Source of the DNA: an uncultured Lachnospiraceae bacterium
GTDB taxonomy: Bacteria > Bacillota > Clostridia > Lachnospirales > Lachnospiraceae
Assembly: GCA_934293575.1 (NCBI GenBank)
Contig: CAKQYU010000012.1
Location: forward strand, 1-64,000
Length of the DNA: 64,000 nt
Reading direction: 5' to 3'
A program made the position numbers and the translations under genes. The notes below the pieces were generated by a model. The model did not search any database and was not told the origin of the DNA. It saw nothing but the letters and a program-made list of their open reading frames with translations. Shown here one piece after another: positions 51,845 to 60,921 of this stretch (its first letter is position 1; the number at the start of each line of letters is the position of its first letter).

Positions 51845-53053
51845 ATGAAAAAAGAATGGTCTGAAAAATCATTACTGAAAATTGTTATCATCGGAATCCT
51901 GTTATATTGCGGCATCCAAAATTACATGATTATCTGGCATTTTTTAGGAAAAATCCTGAATCTTGTTTTTCCGTTTATCTTAGGTGGTGCCATTGCATTC
52001 ATTATCAATGTTCCGATGCGTGAGCTTGAGAAAAAATTATTTCCGAAAAAAGAAAATTGTCAGGGAATCCGGCGTATCTGTGCATATTTATTAACCTTAG
52101 TTATTATTCTTGGTATTATCGGTCTTGCACTGTTTGTCATCATTCCACAGGTAAGCAGTACCGCCATGTTGATTGTTAAACGGGTTCCTCCCGCATTTAA
52201 AACTTTTCAGAACTGGTTATATAAAGTGACCGCCGATTTGCCAAATGTCCAGACCTATATTCAGGATATGGATATTGACTGGACGAAATTGTCTTCGTAT
52301 GCCATTTCATTCATCCAGTCTGCCGGAACTTCCGTTTTTACTTCCGGTATTTCTGTTATTTCCGGTATCGTGGGCGGCATTACCAGTTTTCTGGTAGCAT
52401 TTATTTTTTCTATCTATATTTTGTTTCAAAAGGAAAAATTGTCCGTTCAGGGAAAGAAGATTCTCTATGCCATGTTTACCGAGGCAAAAGCAGACCGAAT
52501 TCTTTATATTACGAGATTATCCAATAAAATCTTCAGTAATTTTTTATCCGGACAATGTATTGAAGCTGTCATTCTTGGAAGTATGTTTTTCGTTACCTTA
52601 ACAATCTTCCGGATGCCCTATGCTTTGTTAATCGGCGTTATCATTGCGCTGACTGCCTTAATTCCAATCTTCGGCGCCTTCATCGGCTGTTTTGTCGGTG
52701 CCTTTTTAATTATTATGGTAAATCCTATCCAGGCAATATGGTTTGTTGTTATTTTCCTTGTTTTACAGCAAATCGAGGGCAACTTAATCTATCCGCATGT
52801 GGTTGGCGGCTCCATCGGGCTTCCATCTATCTGGGTCTTAGTTGCGGTTATGCTTGGCAGTAATTTACTTGGAATTGCTGGTATTTTGCTCTTCATTCCG
52901 TTAAGTTCTGTATGCTATGCATTATTCCGGGAATACATCCACAATCGTCTGAAAGAAAAAAAGGTTGATAACACAAAATGGGAAGATATTCCAAAACCAG
53001 AACCTCAAAACAAACAGCCTGCTAAAGAAAAGAAAACCGAATCGGAAGATTAA
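51845..53053 (+). CDS. AI-2E family transporter
   Basis: A 402-residue membrane protein of the AI-2E/PerM family. It has about eight helices, the GGAIAFIINVPMRELEKKLF early segment and the family core GALIPIF-like ALTALIPIFGAFIGCFVGAF plus LQQIEGNLIYPHVVGGSIGL. The end is a charged tail (EPQNKQPAKEKKTESED). AGGAGG precedes the ATG. Family members have been linked to Na+/H+ exchange and to autoinducer-2 export; the role here is not known. Confidence 0.9.
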   Translation: MKKEWSEKSLLKIVIIGILLYCGIQNYMIIWHFLGKILNLVFPFILGGAIAFIINVPMRELEKKLFPKKENCQGIRRICAYLLTLVIILGIIGLALFVIIPQVSSTAMLIVKRVPPAFKTFQNWLYKVTADLPNVQTYIQDMDIDWTKLSSYAISFIQSAGTSVFTSGISVISGIVGGITSFLVAFIFSIYILFQKEKLSVQGKKILYAMFTEAKADRILYITRLSNKIFSNFLSGQCIEAVILGSMFFVTLTIFRMPYALLIGVIIALTALIPIFGAFIGCFVGAFLIIMVNPIQAIWFVVIFLVLQQIEGNLIYPHVVGGSIGLPSIWVLVAVMLGSNLLGIAGILLFIPLSSVCYALFREYIHNRLKEKKVDNTKWEDIPKPEPQNKQPAKEKKTESED

Positions 53054-53055
53054 AT

Positions 53056-53092
53056 AAAAGAGGATGCTGACGAAAATCAACATCCTCTTTTC
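53056..53092. terminator. Bidirectional terminator
   Basis: AAAAGAGGATG and CATCCTCTTTT pair, with an inner TGA/TCA, between convergent genes. Confidence 0.9.
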
Positions 53093-53104
53093 ACTCAAAA
53101 ATAT

Positions 53105-54805
53105 CTATGAAAAACTCTTTACCCAATTTACCAATGAATCCGGATAAACATTCTCTTCTACTGTTTTATACATCTGGTCGGTAATCGGTCCATTCTTTGA
53201 CATCTTATATAAAATAGCCTCCTGCAATTCCACAATTGTCATATCCTCGTATGCCTTACCCTGTGTTTCATGACAATCCATATAAGTATCTTTCCTTACC
53301 AGTTGATCCGTTATGTTTTCTACCGGCTCCGGCTCTTTTGATTCTGCTACAGAAATTTCTTCCCGGAAAGCTATATCCTTTGGTTCCGGATTTTGTATTG
53401 TCTCTTCCATTACAACAGGTTCTTTTTTCTTATCCGTCACCTCAAGTTTAACCGGTTCCATTTTAACATCCGCTGTTACCGGAACAAATATATCCCCAGA
53501 ATTGCCTTTCAAGTTAACATGTATTCTACCATTTGTAACATCTGCCTTGTTACCGGATAATAATCCGATATACTGACCGGCATTTCCTGCTGCCAGTTCT
53601 AAATCTACGCCATTATCATCATTATTTACCGCAACAACAACGGACACTCCATTGTAATTACGGGAAAATGCATACTGACGATTTGTCAAAATAAGCTCAT
53701 TAAAATCGCCGTAAGACAATGCCGGATTTTCCTGTCTGATTTTTCCAAGAGCTGCAATCAGACCGGTACATGGATTTGTTTCCACTGCATCCTTATAATC
53801 ATCCAGATTTAATGCAGGACGAAGGGAATCATCCGAATATGCTTCCTTTTTTCCCTCAATTCCAAACTCCGAACCATAATAAATGGATGGTACACCCGGA
53901 AGTGTATACATTAAAATATGCACCGGTGTAAAATGTGCCTTATTATTTAACTTGGTATAGATACGCTCTACATCATGATTATCCACAAAATTATAAAGCT
54001 TAATGCCTCCCATACCATATAGACGTTTCACCGTATGTGCTATTTCAAAATAATTATGATCATTATGACCGGAATAAAGTGCTTTGTGAAGCTGATAATT
54101 GGTTACGGAATGAAGGATACCTTCATTTACCCAGCGATTGTAATCTCCATGAATCACTTCACCCATTAACCAGAAATCCGGTTTCACTTCATTGGCAACA
54201 CCACGCAATGCCTTCATATAATCAAAATCCAAGACATCCGCTGCATCCAACCGAATTCCATCAATATCAAACTCGCTAACCCAGAAGCGAATAACATCAC
54301 AAATATAATCCCGCACAGCCGGATTTTTCTGATTCAGCTTTACCAATAAATTGTAGCCACCCCAGTTTTCATAAGAAAATCCATCGTTGTATTCATTATT
54401 TCCGGAAAAATTCACATTACAATACCAATCCTTGTACTGCGAATTTTCTCTGTTTTGCTTAATGTCCTGAAATGCAAAGAAATCTCTTCCCGTATGATTA
54501 AATACACCATCCAAAATAACCCGGATTCCTTTTTCATGACATTCCTTTACAAACTCCGTCAAATCCTCATTTGTTCCTAAACGGCTGTCCAGTTTTTTAT
54601 AATCGGTTGTCTCATATCCATGACCGACAGATTCAAATAAAGGTCCAATGTAAATTGCATTACATCCAATTTCTTTGATATGGTCAATCCATGGAATTAT
54701 CTTTTTTAATCTGTGAACCGGTTCGCCATACGGATTTTGTTTTGGTGCTCCAGTCAATCCTAACGGATAAATGTGATAAAAAACTGCCTCATCATACCAT
54801 GCCAT
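53105..54805 (-). CDS. GH13 alpha-amylase-family enzyme with a long acidic tail
   Basis: A 566-residue cytosolic glycoside hydrolase (no signal peptide). The (beta/alpha)8 barrel shows DGVFNHTG, the nucleophile in DGIRLDAADV, the acid/base in WLMGEVIHGD and the transition-state Asp in NFVDNHDVERI. A beta-sandwich domain ends at about residue 445. The last 120 residues are unusual: an acidic Lys/Glu/Pro linker and a helical end (YEDMTIVELQEAILYKM; SLVNWVKSF). It may cleave maltodextrins; the tail could bind a partner. Confidence 0.88.
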   Translation of the reverse strand: MAWYDEAVFYHIYPLGLTGAPKQNPYGEPVHRLKKIIPWIDHIKEIGCNAIYIGPLFESVGHGYETTDYKKLDSRLGTNEDLTEFVKECHEKGIRVILDGVFNHTGRDFFAFQDIKQNRENSQYKDWYCNVNFSGNNEYNDGFSYENWGGYNLLVKLNQKNPAVRDYICDVIRFWVSEFDIDGIRLDAADVLDFDYMKALRGVANEVKPDFWLMGEVIHGDYNRWVNEGILHSVTNYQLHKALYSGHNDHNYFEIAHTVKRLYGMGGIKLYNFVDNHDVERIYTKLNNKAHFTPVHILMYTLPGVPSIYYGSEFGIEGKKEAYSDDSLRPALNLDDYKDAVETNPCTGLIAALGKIRQENPALSYGDFNELILTNRQYAFSRNYNGVSVVVAVNNDDNGVDLELAAGNAGQYIGLLSGNKADVTNGRIHVNLKGNSGDIFVPVTADVKMEPVKLEVTDKKKEPVVMEETIQNPEPKDIAFREEISVAESKEPEPVENITDQLVRKDTYMDCHETQGKAYEDMTIVELQEAILYKMSKNGPITDQMYKTVEENVYPDSLVNWVKSFS

Positions 54806-54851
54806 AATTCAATTTCTCCTTTCAGGTTTTCTTTTCACACCTTACAAATCC

Positions 54852-56282
54852 TTATAATAATTCCTTTAATAACTGATTTACCATTCCAGGATTTGCTTTT
54901 CCTTTCATTTCCTTCATGGTCTGACCAACTAAGAAACCAATCGCTTTTTCCTTGCCATTGTGATAATCTTCAACCGATTTCGGATTTGCGGCAATCACAC
55001 GTTCCACTGTTTCACGAAGTGCACCTTCATCGTTTACGGTTTTTAATCCATGTTCTTCTACATATTTGTCCGGATCAATATCATCGGCAAAAACTTTCTC
55101 AAATACTTCCTTTGCAACCGATGAATTGATTGCCTGAGAATCTGTTAATTTGATAAGTTTTGCAAGATTTTCAGCTGAGAAAGTAATCTCATCCGCATCC
55201 ATTTCCTTTTCCTTAAGGATACGCATGGTTTCACCCATTAACCAGTTTGAAACCTTCTTTGGATTTGCATCCATCGCAATCGTTTCCTCAAAAATATCCG
55301 CCAACTTCTTTGTACCGGTCATGATATCCGCATCATATTCCGGAAGACCATATTCTTCCATATAACGGACCTTTTTCTCTTCTCTGAATTCCGGCTGCTT
55401 GCTGCGTATTTCATTCAACCATGCATCACTGATAATAATCGGAACCAAATCCGGATCCGGGAAATAACGATAATCCTGTGCATCCTCTTTCGAACGCATT
55501 GCATAAGAATATTCCTTTGTGTCATCCCATCTTCTTGTTTCCTGAACAACCTCTTTACCGGCTTCAATCAAATCAATCTGACGTTCCCGCTCATTTTCAA
55601 TTGCCCTTGCAATCGCCTTAAATGAGTTCAAATTCTTCATCTCTGTTCTTGTTCCAAACTCCGCAGCTCCTACCTCACGGATTGAAAGATTTACATCCGC
55701 ACGCATGGAACCTTCATTTAACTTACAATCGGATGCACCCAGATACTGAATAATCATCCGAAGCTTGTCAAGATAAGCAATTACTTCATCCGCAGACCGC
55801 ATATCCGGTTCCGATACAATCTCGATTAATGGTACACCGGAACGGTTAAAATCTACCAATGAACTGTCTGTATGCGGATCATGAATCAGCTTACCGGCAT
55901 CCTCCTCCATATGGATTTCATGAATACCAACAAACTTCTTTACTCCATCTACCTCGATTTCTACTTTACCGTTACGACAGATTGGATAATATAACTGACT
56001 AATCTGGTAATTTTGCGGATTATCCGGATAAAAATAATTCTTACGATCAAACTTACAATTCTGTGTAATCGTACAATTGGTAGCTAAACCTACCGCAATT
56101 GCCTTATTCACTACCTCTTTATTCAATACCGGCAAAGAACCCGGCATACCGGTACATACCGGGCAGGTATGGGTATTCGGAGCACCACCAAATGCAGTAG
56201 AGCATCCACAGAAAATCTTTGTCTTTGTCGCTAACTCAACATGAACTTCCAATCCTATTACTGTCTCATATGCTTTACTCAT
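54852..56282 (-). CDS. gatB: Asp-tRNA(Asn)/Glu-tRNA(Gln) amidotransferase subunit B
   Basis: A 476-residue tRNA-binding and kinase subunit of GatCAB, which makes Gln-tRNA and Asn-tRNA by amidation. The N-terminus is VIGLEVHVELATKTKIFCGC, followed by the zinc site CPVCTGMPGSLPVLN and the DFNRSGVPLIEIVSEPD loop; the YqeY-like C-terminal helical tail ends NPGMVNQLLKELL. It begins two bases after gatA ends. Confidence 0.97.
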   Translation of the reverse strand: MSKAYETVIGLEVHVELATKTKIFCGCSTAFGGAPNTHTCPVCTGMPGSLPVLNKEVVNKAIAVGLATNCTITQNCKFDRKNYFYPDNPQNYQISQLYYPICRNGKVEIEVDGVKKFVGIHEIHMEEDAGKLIHDPHTDSSLVDFNRSGVPLIEIVSEPDMRSADEVIAYLDKLRMIIQYLGASDCKLNEGSMRADVNLSIREVGAAEFGTRTEMKNLNSFKAIARAIENERERQIDLIEAGKEVVQETRRWDDTKEYSYAMRSKEDAQDYRYFPDPDLVPIIISDAWLNEIRSKQPEFREEKKVRYMEEYGLPEYDADIMTGTKKLADIFEETIAMDANPKKVSNWLMGETMRILKEKEMDADEITFSAENLAKLIKLTDSQAINSSVAKEVFEKVFADDIDPDKYVEEHGLKTVNDEGALRETVERVIAANPKSVEDYHNGKEKAIGFLVGQTMKEMKGKANPGMVNQLLKELL

Positions 56283-56283
56283 T

Positions 56284-57753
56284 TTATAGCCCCCTTTCTA
56301 CTGCATAAGCAGGTCTTTTTTTATCCATTGTACATTCAAATGCATAAGCCGCACGAATAATTGTCTTTTCATCAAAATGCTTTCCAAGCAGCTGCAAACC
56401 GATTGGTAAACCGTTACTGTCATATCCGCAAGGAAGTGAAATTCCCGGAAGACCGGCAAGGTTAACCGATACGGTATAAATATCTCCCAGATACATTTTA
56501 ATCGGATCACTTAACGAATCTCCAAGCTTTAATGCCGTTGTCGGAGCAACCGGACCTAATATTACATCATATTTTTCAAATGCCTTATCAAATGCCTTCT
56601 TAATTAATGCCTTTGTACGAAGTGCTTTCATGTAATAAGCATCAAAATATCCGGATGACAAAACAAAGGAACCAAGCATAATTCTTCGTTTTACCTCTGC
56701 TCCAAAACCTTCGGAACGTGTTTTTTTGTACATATTATGAAGGTCAGTATATTCCTCTGTACGATAGCCATACTTCACACCATCAAAACGCTCTAAGTTT
56801 GAACTTGCTTCCGCAGATGCAATAATATAATATGCCGGAATTGCATATTCCACCAGACTTAAATCAAACTCCTCTACAATTGCACCTTTTTCTTCTAATT
56901 TTTTGGCTGCGGTTAAAATTGCATCCTTTACTTCCGGTTCAAGTCCTTCTCCAAGATAATCTCTCGGAATACCGATTTTCATTCCTTTTACATCATCTAC
57001 CAACGCTGCTGTAAAATCATCATTTGCTTCCTTCACAGAGGTAGAATCCTTATCATCTTTTCCACAAATTGTTTCTAAGATTGTGGCACAATCGGTTACA
57101 TCTTTTGCAAGCGGTCCAATCTGATCCAAAGAAGAACCGTATGCAATCAAGCCATAACGGGATACTCTTCCGTAAGTTGGTTTAATACCTGTTACACCGC
57201 AAAAGCTGGCAGGCTGACGAATACTTCCACCGGTGTCCGAACCTAATGCATAAGGAATCTCTTCTGCTGCTACCGCTGCAGCGGAACCACCGGAAGAGCC
57301 ACCCGGAACACGGTTCAAATCCCATGGATTTTTTGTTTCACCATAATAAGAGGTTTCTGTTGTAGAACCCATTGCAAATTCATCCATATTGGTCTTACCA
57401 ACAACAACCGCACCGGCTGCTTGTAATTTCTCTACCGCGGTTGCTGTAAAGGTCGGTTTAAAATTACTTAATATCTTTGATGAACAGGTTGTCAGCATAC
57501 CGTTGATACACATATTGTCCTTGATAGCAACCGGAACACCCGCTAACGGTCCTGTCAATTCTCCACTGTCAATCTTTTCCTGTACTTCCCCCGCACGCTT
57601 TAATGCACCCTCTCTGTCCATTGATACAAATGCATTAATATCCTTATCTCTTTCTTCCATTGCGTCAAGATAAGCAGTTGTTGCTTCCACAACCGTAATT
57701 TCTTTATTTTTAATTTTCTTGCCAAGTTCTACGGCAGTCAAACTTAAATCCAT
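56284..57753 (-). CDS. gatA: Asp-tRNA(Asn)/Glu-tRNA(Gln) amidotransferase subunit A
   Basis: A 489-residue amidase-signature subunit that releases ammonia from glutamine. The catalytic triad is seen as Lys in VPVAIKDNMCING and the two serines in RVPGGSSGGSAAAVAA and GSDTGGSIRQPASFCG. AAGGAG before the ATG at 57751-57753 decides the start over 57777. It lies between gatC and gatB. Confidence 0.97.
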   Translation of the reverse strand: MDLSLTAVELGKKIKNKEITVVEATTAYLDAMEERDKDINAFVSMDREGALKRAGEVQEKIDSGELTGPLAGVPVAIKDNMCINGMLTTCSSKILSNFKPTFTATAVEKLQAAGAVVVGKTNMDEFAMGSTTETSYYGETKNPWDLNRVPGGSSGGSAAAVAAEEIPYALGSDTGGSIRQPASFCGVTGIKPTYGRVSRYGLIAYGSSLDQIGPLAKDVTDCATILETICGKDDKDSTSVKEANDDFTAALVDDVKGMKIGIPRDYLGEGLEPEVKDAILTAAKKLEEKGAIVEEFDLSLVEYAIPAYYIIASAEASSNLERFDGVKYGYRTEEYTDLHNMYKKTRSEGFGAEVKRRIMLGSFVLSSGYFDAYYMKALRTKALIKKAFDKAFEKYDVILGPVAPTTALKLGDSLSDPIKMYLGDIYTVSVNLAGLPGISLPCGYDSNGLPIGLQLLGKHFDEKTIIRAAYAFECTMDKKRPAYAVERGL

Positions 57754-57780
57754 GTTTTTCTCCTTCCTGTCATCCATCCT

Positions 57781-58068
57781 TTAATCAAATGTTTTCGGTA
57801 CCTTATAAGCTCCATCTTTCTGTTCCGGTGCATTCAAAAGCATATTGTCTCTGTCATCACCATTGGTAACAACATCCTCACGAAATACATTATGAACCGA
57901 AAATGTATGGCTCATTGGCTCTACACCATCTGTATCTAACTCATTTAATTTTCCTACATACTCAAGCATATTTGACATATCCTTTTTTGCCTGTTCTTTT
58001 TCTTCTTCTGAAAGTTCAAGCTTTGCTAAAATGCCTACATACTCGATTGTTTCATCTGTAATCTGCAT
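57781..58068 (-). CDS. gatC: Asp-tRNA(Asn)/Glu-tRNA(Gln) amidotransferase subunit C
   Basis: A 95-residue linking subunit that wraps around the A-B interface. It begins MQITDETIEYVGILAKLELS, with MLEYVGKLNELDTDGVEPMS in the middle and VFREDVV near the end, as expected of GatC. AAGGAGG precedes the ATG. Confidence 0.95.
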   Translation of the reverse strand: MQITDETIEYVGILAKLELSEEEKEQAKKDMSNMLEYVGKLNELDTDGVEPMSHTFSVHNVFREDVVTNGDDRDNMLLNAPEQKDGAYKVPKTFD

Positions 58069-58113
58069 ATTTTCAACCTCCTTATATGCAACACTTTTCG
58101 TGTTTCTTCTTTA

Positions 58114-58482
58114 TTAATCTACCAATCCAAACTGGTCAAAATAATCTACTTCACAATCATATATCTTATCCAATGTTTCTGAATCAATTCCGGTTTTTTC
58201 CACTGCATATTCCATCATTGCTTCTCCCGATATCACCTTAATCGGCAAACCATCTTCATCCACATCATCAATAATATATTCCGGGTGGTCAACCGCACTT
58301 TCCGCAAATTCATCCGCTGCATCCAGTGCTTTTTGTATCAGTTCCGGTTCCATATTCAATTTCTCTGAAATATAATCAACTTCCTTTTGTGGATTTTCCC
58401 CAAAGAATGCCTCTAATGCAGCTATCTCTCCATTTCTTTCCTTCAAGGTCTCCTCTATTGCATTCTTTTTCTCATCTTTCAT
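58114..58482 (-). CDS. Unknown acidic protein upstream of gatCAB
   Basis: A 122-residue, strongly acidic, largely helical protein (EETLKERNGEIAALEAFFGE; VDHPEYIIDDVDEDGLPIKV). I do not recognise a family. The ribosome site AGGAG fits the ATG at 58480-58482. It is 45 bases before gatC on the same strand and may be the first gene of that operon. Confidence 0.6.
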   Translation of the reverse strand: MKDEKKNAIEETLKERNGEIAALEAFFGENPQKEVDYISEKLNMEPELIQKALDAADEFAESAVDHPEYIIDDVDEDGLPIKVISGEAMMEYAVEKTGIDSETLDKIYDCEVDYFDQFGLVD

Positions 58483-58708
58483 TCTTATTTACTCCTAATA
58501 ATACTCATCACGTTTACTTTCCGGCATTGCTTCTGATACAATGCATAAACAAAGTTAAGTTTAATAGAATTTGCTTTGCATGTCAATGTATAGCAGCCTT
58601 GATTTTACTTTATTTTTCCCGTTTCATTTTCTATTATTTCCTTGAAATAACATATAAAATAAGATAAAATTATGTTTAGATATAACTTCAGAGGAGGTAG
58701 GGAGTATA

Positions 58709-59626
58709 ATGAGATTAGTTACACGTTCTGATTTTGACGGATTAGCTTGCGGTACATTATTACTGGAAGCAGGTATTATCGATTCGTGGACATTTGCCCA
58801 TCCAAAGGATTTACAGGATGGATTAGTACCCGTAACCGAAAATGACGTATTAGCAAACGTTCCTTTTGTGGAAGGTTGTGGTCTTTGGTTTGATCACCAT
58901 TCCAGTGAACATGAACGTCAACAGTTAGAAGGCAAATACAAGGGTGAGAGCAGAATTACCCCATCCTGTGCAAGAATCATTTACGAATATTATGGTGGTG
59001 AAGAACGGTTTTCACACTTTGATGAGATGATGGAGGCTGTCGACAAAGTAGATTCCGGTAATCTTACAAAAGAAGAAATTTTGAATCCAACTGGATGGAT
59101 TTTAGTCGGATTCTTAATGGATCCAAGAACCGGTCTTGGCAGATGGCGTAACTTTACAATTCCCAATTACAAATTGATGGAAGAACTGATGCAGGCATGC
59201 CGCACCATGAACACCGAAGAGATTTTAAATCTTCCGGATGTCAAAGAACGTATTGAAGTATATAATGAACAGACTGAAAAATTCAAAGAAATGGTTGCTG
59301 CACATACACGTATTGAAAAAGATGTTATCATTTCCGATTTACGCGGAGTTGACCCAATTTATTCCGGCAATCGTTTTATGATTTACAGTATGTATCCGGA
59401 ACAGAACATTTCCGCATGGATTGTAAACGGCAAAGGCGGCAAAGGTTGTTCCGCAGCAGTCGGTTACAGTATCTTAAATCGTACCTCTACGGTTGATGTC
59501 GGAAGCTTAATGCTTAAGTATGGCGGCGGCGGTCACAAGGCAGTCGGCACCTGTCAGTTTACAGACGAGAATATGGATACGGAACTTCCAAAGATGTTGG
59601 ATGAACTTGTTAACGGCGTAAAATAA
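58709..59626 (+). CDS. DHH family phosphoesterase
   Basis: A 305-residue Mn2+-dependent phosphoesterase. The metal-binding motifs are RSDFDGLACG near the start and WFDHHSSE at about residue 60, and the DHHA1-like C-terminal substrate motif is YGGGGHKAVGT. It could be a nanoRNase, exopolyphosphatase or cyclic dinucleotide hydrolase; the family is too broad to choose. GGAGG precedes the ATG. Single-gene unit with its own terminator. Confidence 0.88.
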   Translation: MRLVTRSDFDGLACGTLLLEAGIIDSWTFAHPKDLQDGLVPVTENDVLANVPFVEGCGLWFDHHSSEHERQQLEGKYKGESRITPSCARIIYEYYGGEERFSHFDEMMEAVDKVDSGNLTKEEILNPTGWILVGFLMDPRTGLGRWRNFTIPNYKLMEELMQACRTMNTEEILNLPDVKERIEVYNEQTEKFKEMVAAHTRIEKDVIISDLRGVDPIYSGNRFMIYSMYPEQNISAWIVNGKGGKGCSAAVGYSILNRTSTVDVGSLMLKYGGGGHKAVGTCQFTDENMDTELPKMLDELVNGVK

Positions 59627-59641
59627 TTATCCTTATTTTAT

Positions 59642-59693
59642 AAAAAGTCCGGTTTCCACAAGATTGATAAAATCTTAAGAAACCGGACTTTTT
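59642..59693. terminator. Bidirectional terminator with inner hairpin
   Basis: AAAAAGTCCGGTTTC and GAAACCGGACTTTTT are perfect arms; the loop contains AAGATT/AATCTT. Confidence 0.9.
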
Positions 59694-59719
59694 CATTTAA
59701 AATCATCTGTCGATTATCT

Positions 59720-60745
59720 TTATTTAATAACCTTAATCCAACCTTCCGGAGCTTCAATACGACCCATCTGAATACCGGTTAATGTATCATATAACTTCTT
59801 CGTTACAGGTCCCATCTCATCCATTCCACTTGGGAAGCAGATTTCCTTATCATGATCTACAATCTTACCTACCGGTGAGATAACTGCTGCGGTTCCGCAA
59901 AGTCCACATTCAGAAAAATCCGTAAGTTCTGATAATAATACTTCTCTATGTTCTACCTTCATTCCCAAATACTTTTCTGCAACAATCATCAAAGAACGAC
60001 GTGTAATAGAAGGTAAAATACTATCTGACTTTGGTGTAATTAATGTTTTTCCATCTTTTGAAATGAAAATAAAGTTTGCTCCACCTGTTTCTTCAACCTT
60101 TGTACGGGTTGCAGGGTCTAAGTACATGTTCTCAGAAAATCCCTGATTATGAGCATCTACAATTGCATGTAAACTCATTGCATAATTAAGACCTGCCTTG
60201 ATATGTCCTGTTCCATGAGGAGCTGCACGGTCAAAGTCTGAAATACGAATCGTAATTGGCTTTGCGCCACCCTTAAAGTATGGACCAACCGGAGTAACAA
60301 AAATACGGAACTGGTACTCATCTGCCGGCTTTACACCAATTACAGGGTTAGAACCAAACATATATGGTCTGATATATAAAGTTGCACCTGAACCATATGG
60401 AGGTACATAATCAATATTTGCCTCAACTACTTTTACAACCGCTTCTACAAATTTATCCTCCGGAAATACCGGCATTTCCAAACGGGCACAGGAATCTGCC
60501 ATTCTTGATGCATTCAAATCCGGACGGAAACATACTACATGACCGTCTTCTGTTGTATATGCCTTTAAACCTTCAAAACATGTCTGTGCATACTGTAATA
60601 CACCGGCACACTCACTGATTACAACCTTGTCATCATCGGTAAGAACGCCATCATCCCATTTACCATCCTTGAAATTTGAAACAAATCTCTGTTCTGTTTT
60701 AATGTAGCCAAATCCTATATTTGACCAATCGATGTCTTTACTCAT
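59720..60745 (-). CDS. ilvE: Branched-chain amino acid aminotransferase
   Basis: A 341-residue fold-type IV PLP enzyme for the last step of valine, leucine and isoleucine synthesis. GFGYIKTEQRFVSNFKDGKW is the class II BCAT start; the PLP lysine is in GHIKAGLNYAMSLHA; GGANFIFISKDGKTLITPKS and CGTAAVISPVG complete the site. GGAAG before the ATG at 60743-60745 decides the start. It has its own promoter and two inverted repeats. Confidence 0.95.
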   Translation of the reverse strand: MSKDIDWSNIGFGYIKTEQRFVSNFKDGKWDDGVLTDDDKVVISECAGVLQYAQTCFEGLKAYTTEDGHVVCFRPDLNASRMADSCARLEMPVFPEDKFVEAVVKVVEANIDYVPPYGSGATLYIRPYMFGSNPVIGVKPADEYQFRIFVTPVGPYFKGGAKPITIRISDFDRAAPHGTGHIKAGLNYAMSLHAIVDAHNQGFSENMYLDPATRTKVEETGGANFIFISKDGKTLITPKSDSILPSITRRSLMIVAEKYLGMKVEHREVLLSELTDFSECGLCGTAAVISPVGKIVDHDKEICFPSGMDEMGPVTKKLYDTLTGIQMGRIEAPEGWIKVIK

Positions 60746-60802
60746 CCTAAAAACTTCCTTTCCCTGGCTGTTTTCAACATATCCTTTGTTGTTTTGCCAA
60801 TA

Positions 60803-60833
60803 ATACATAAAATGTATTCATGTATAACATGAA
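60803..60833. promoter_or_regulatory. Adjacent inverted repeats in the ilvE leader
   Basis: TTCATG/CATGAA around TATAA (60817-60833) lies at the transcription start, and ATACAT/ATGTAT around AAA (60803-60817) follows it. Together they make a 31-bp symmetric region suitable for a repressor. Confidence 0.55.
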
Positions 60834-60837
60834 ACAA

Positions 60838-60866
60838 ATTTTACCACTCACACTATATTTATGCAA
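60838..60866 (-). promoter_or_regulatory. ilvE promoter
   Basis: On the minus strand TTGCAT (60861-60866) and TAAAAT (60838-60843) with 17-bp spacing. Confidence 0.7.
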
Positions 60867-60921
60867 GTATCAAGCCACGAAATATTTTTTATTAAAAATA
60901 TTTTACATAAATAATTTTCTT

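Noticed and set aside
60746..60921. A T-box leader for ilvE
   Set aside because: No T-box TGGN-ACCGCG consensus or terminator is present; only inverted repeats.
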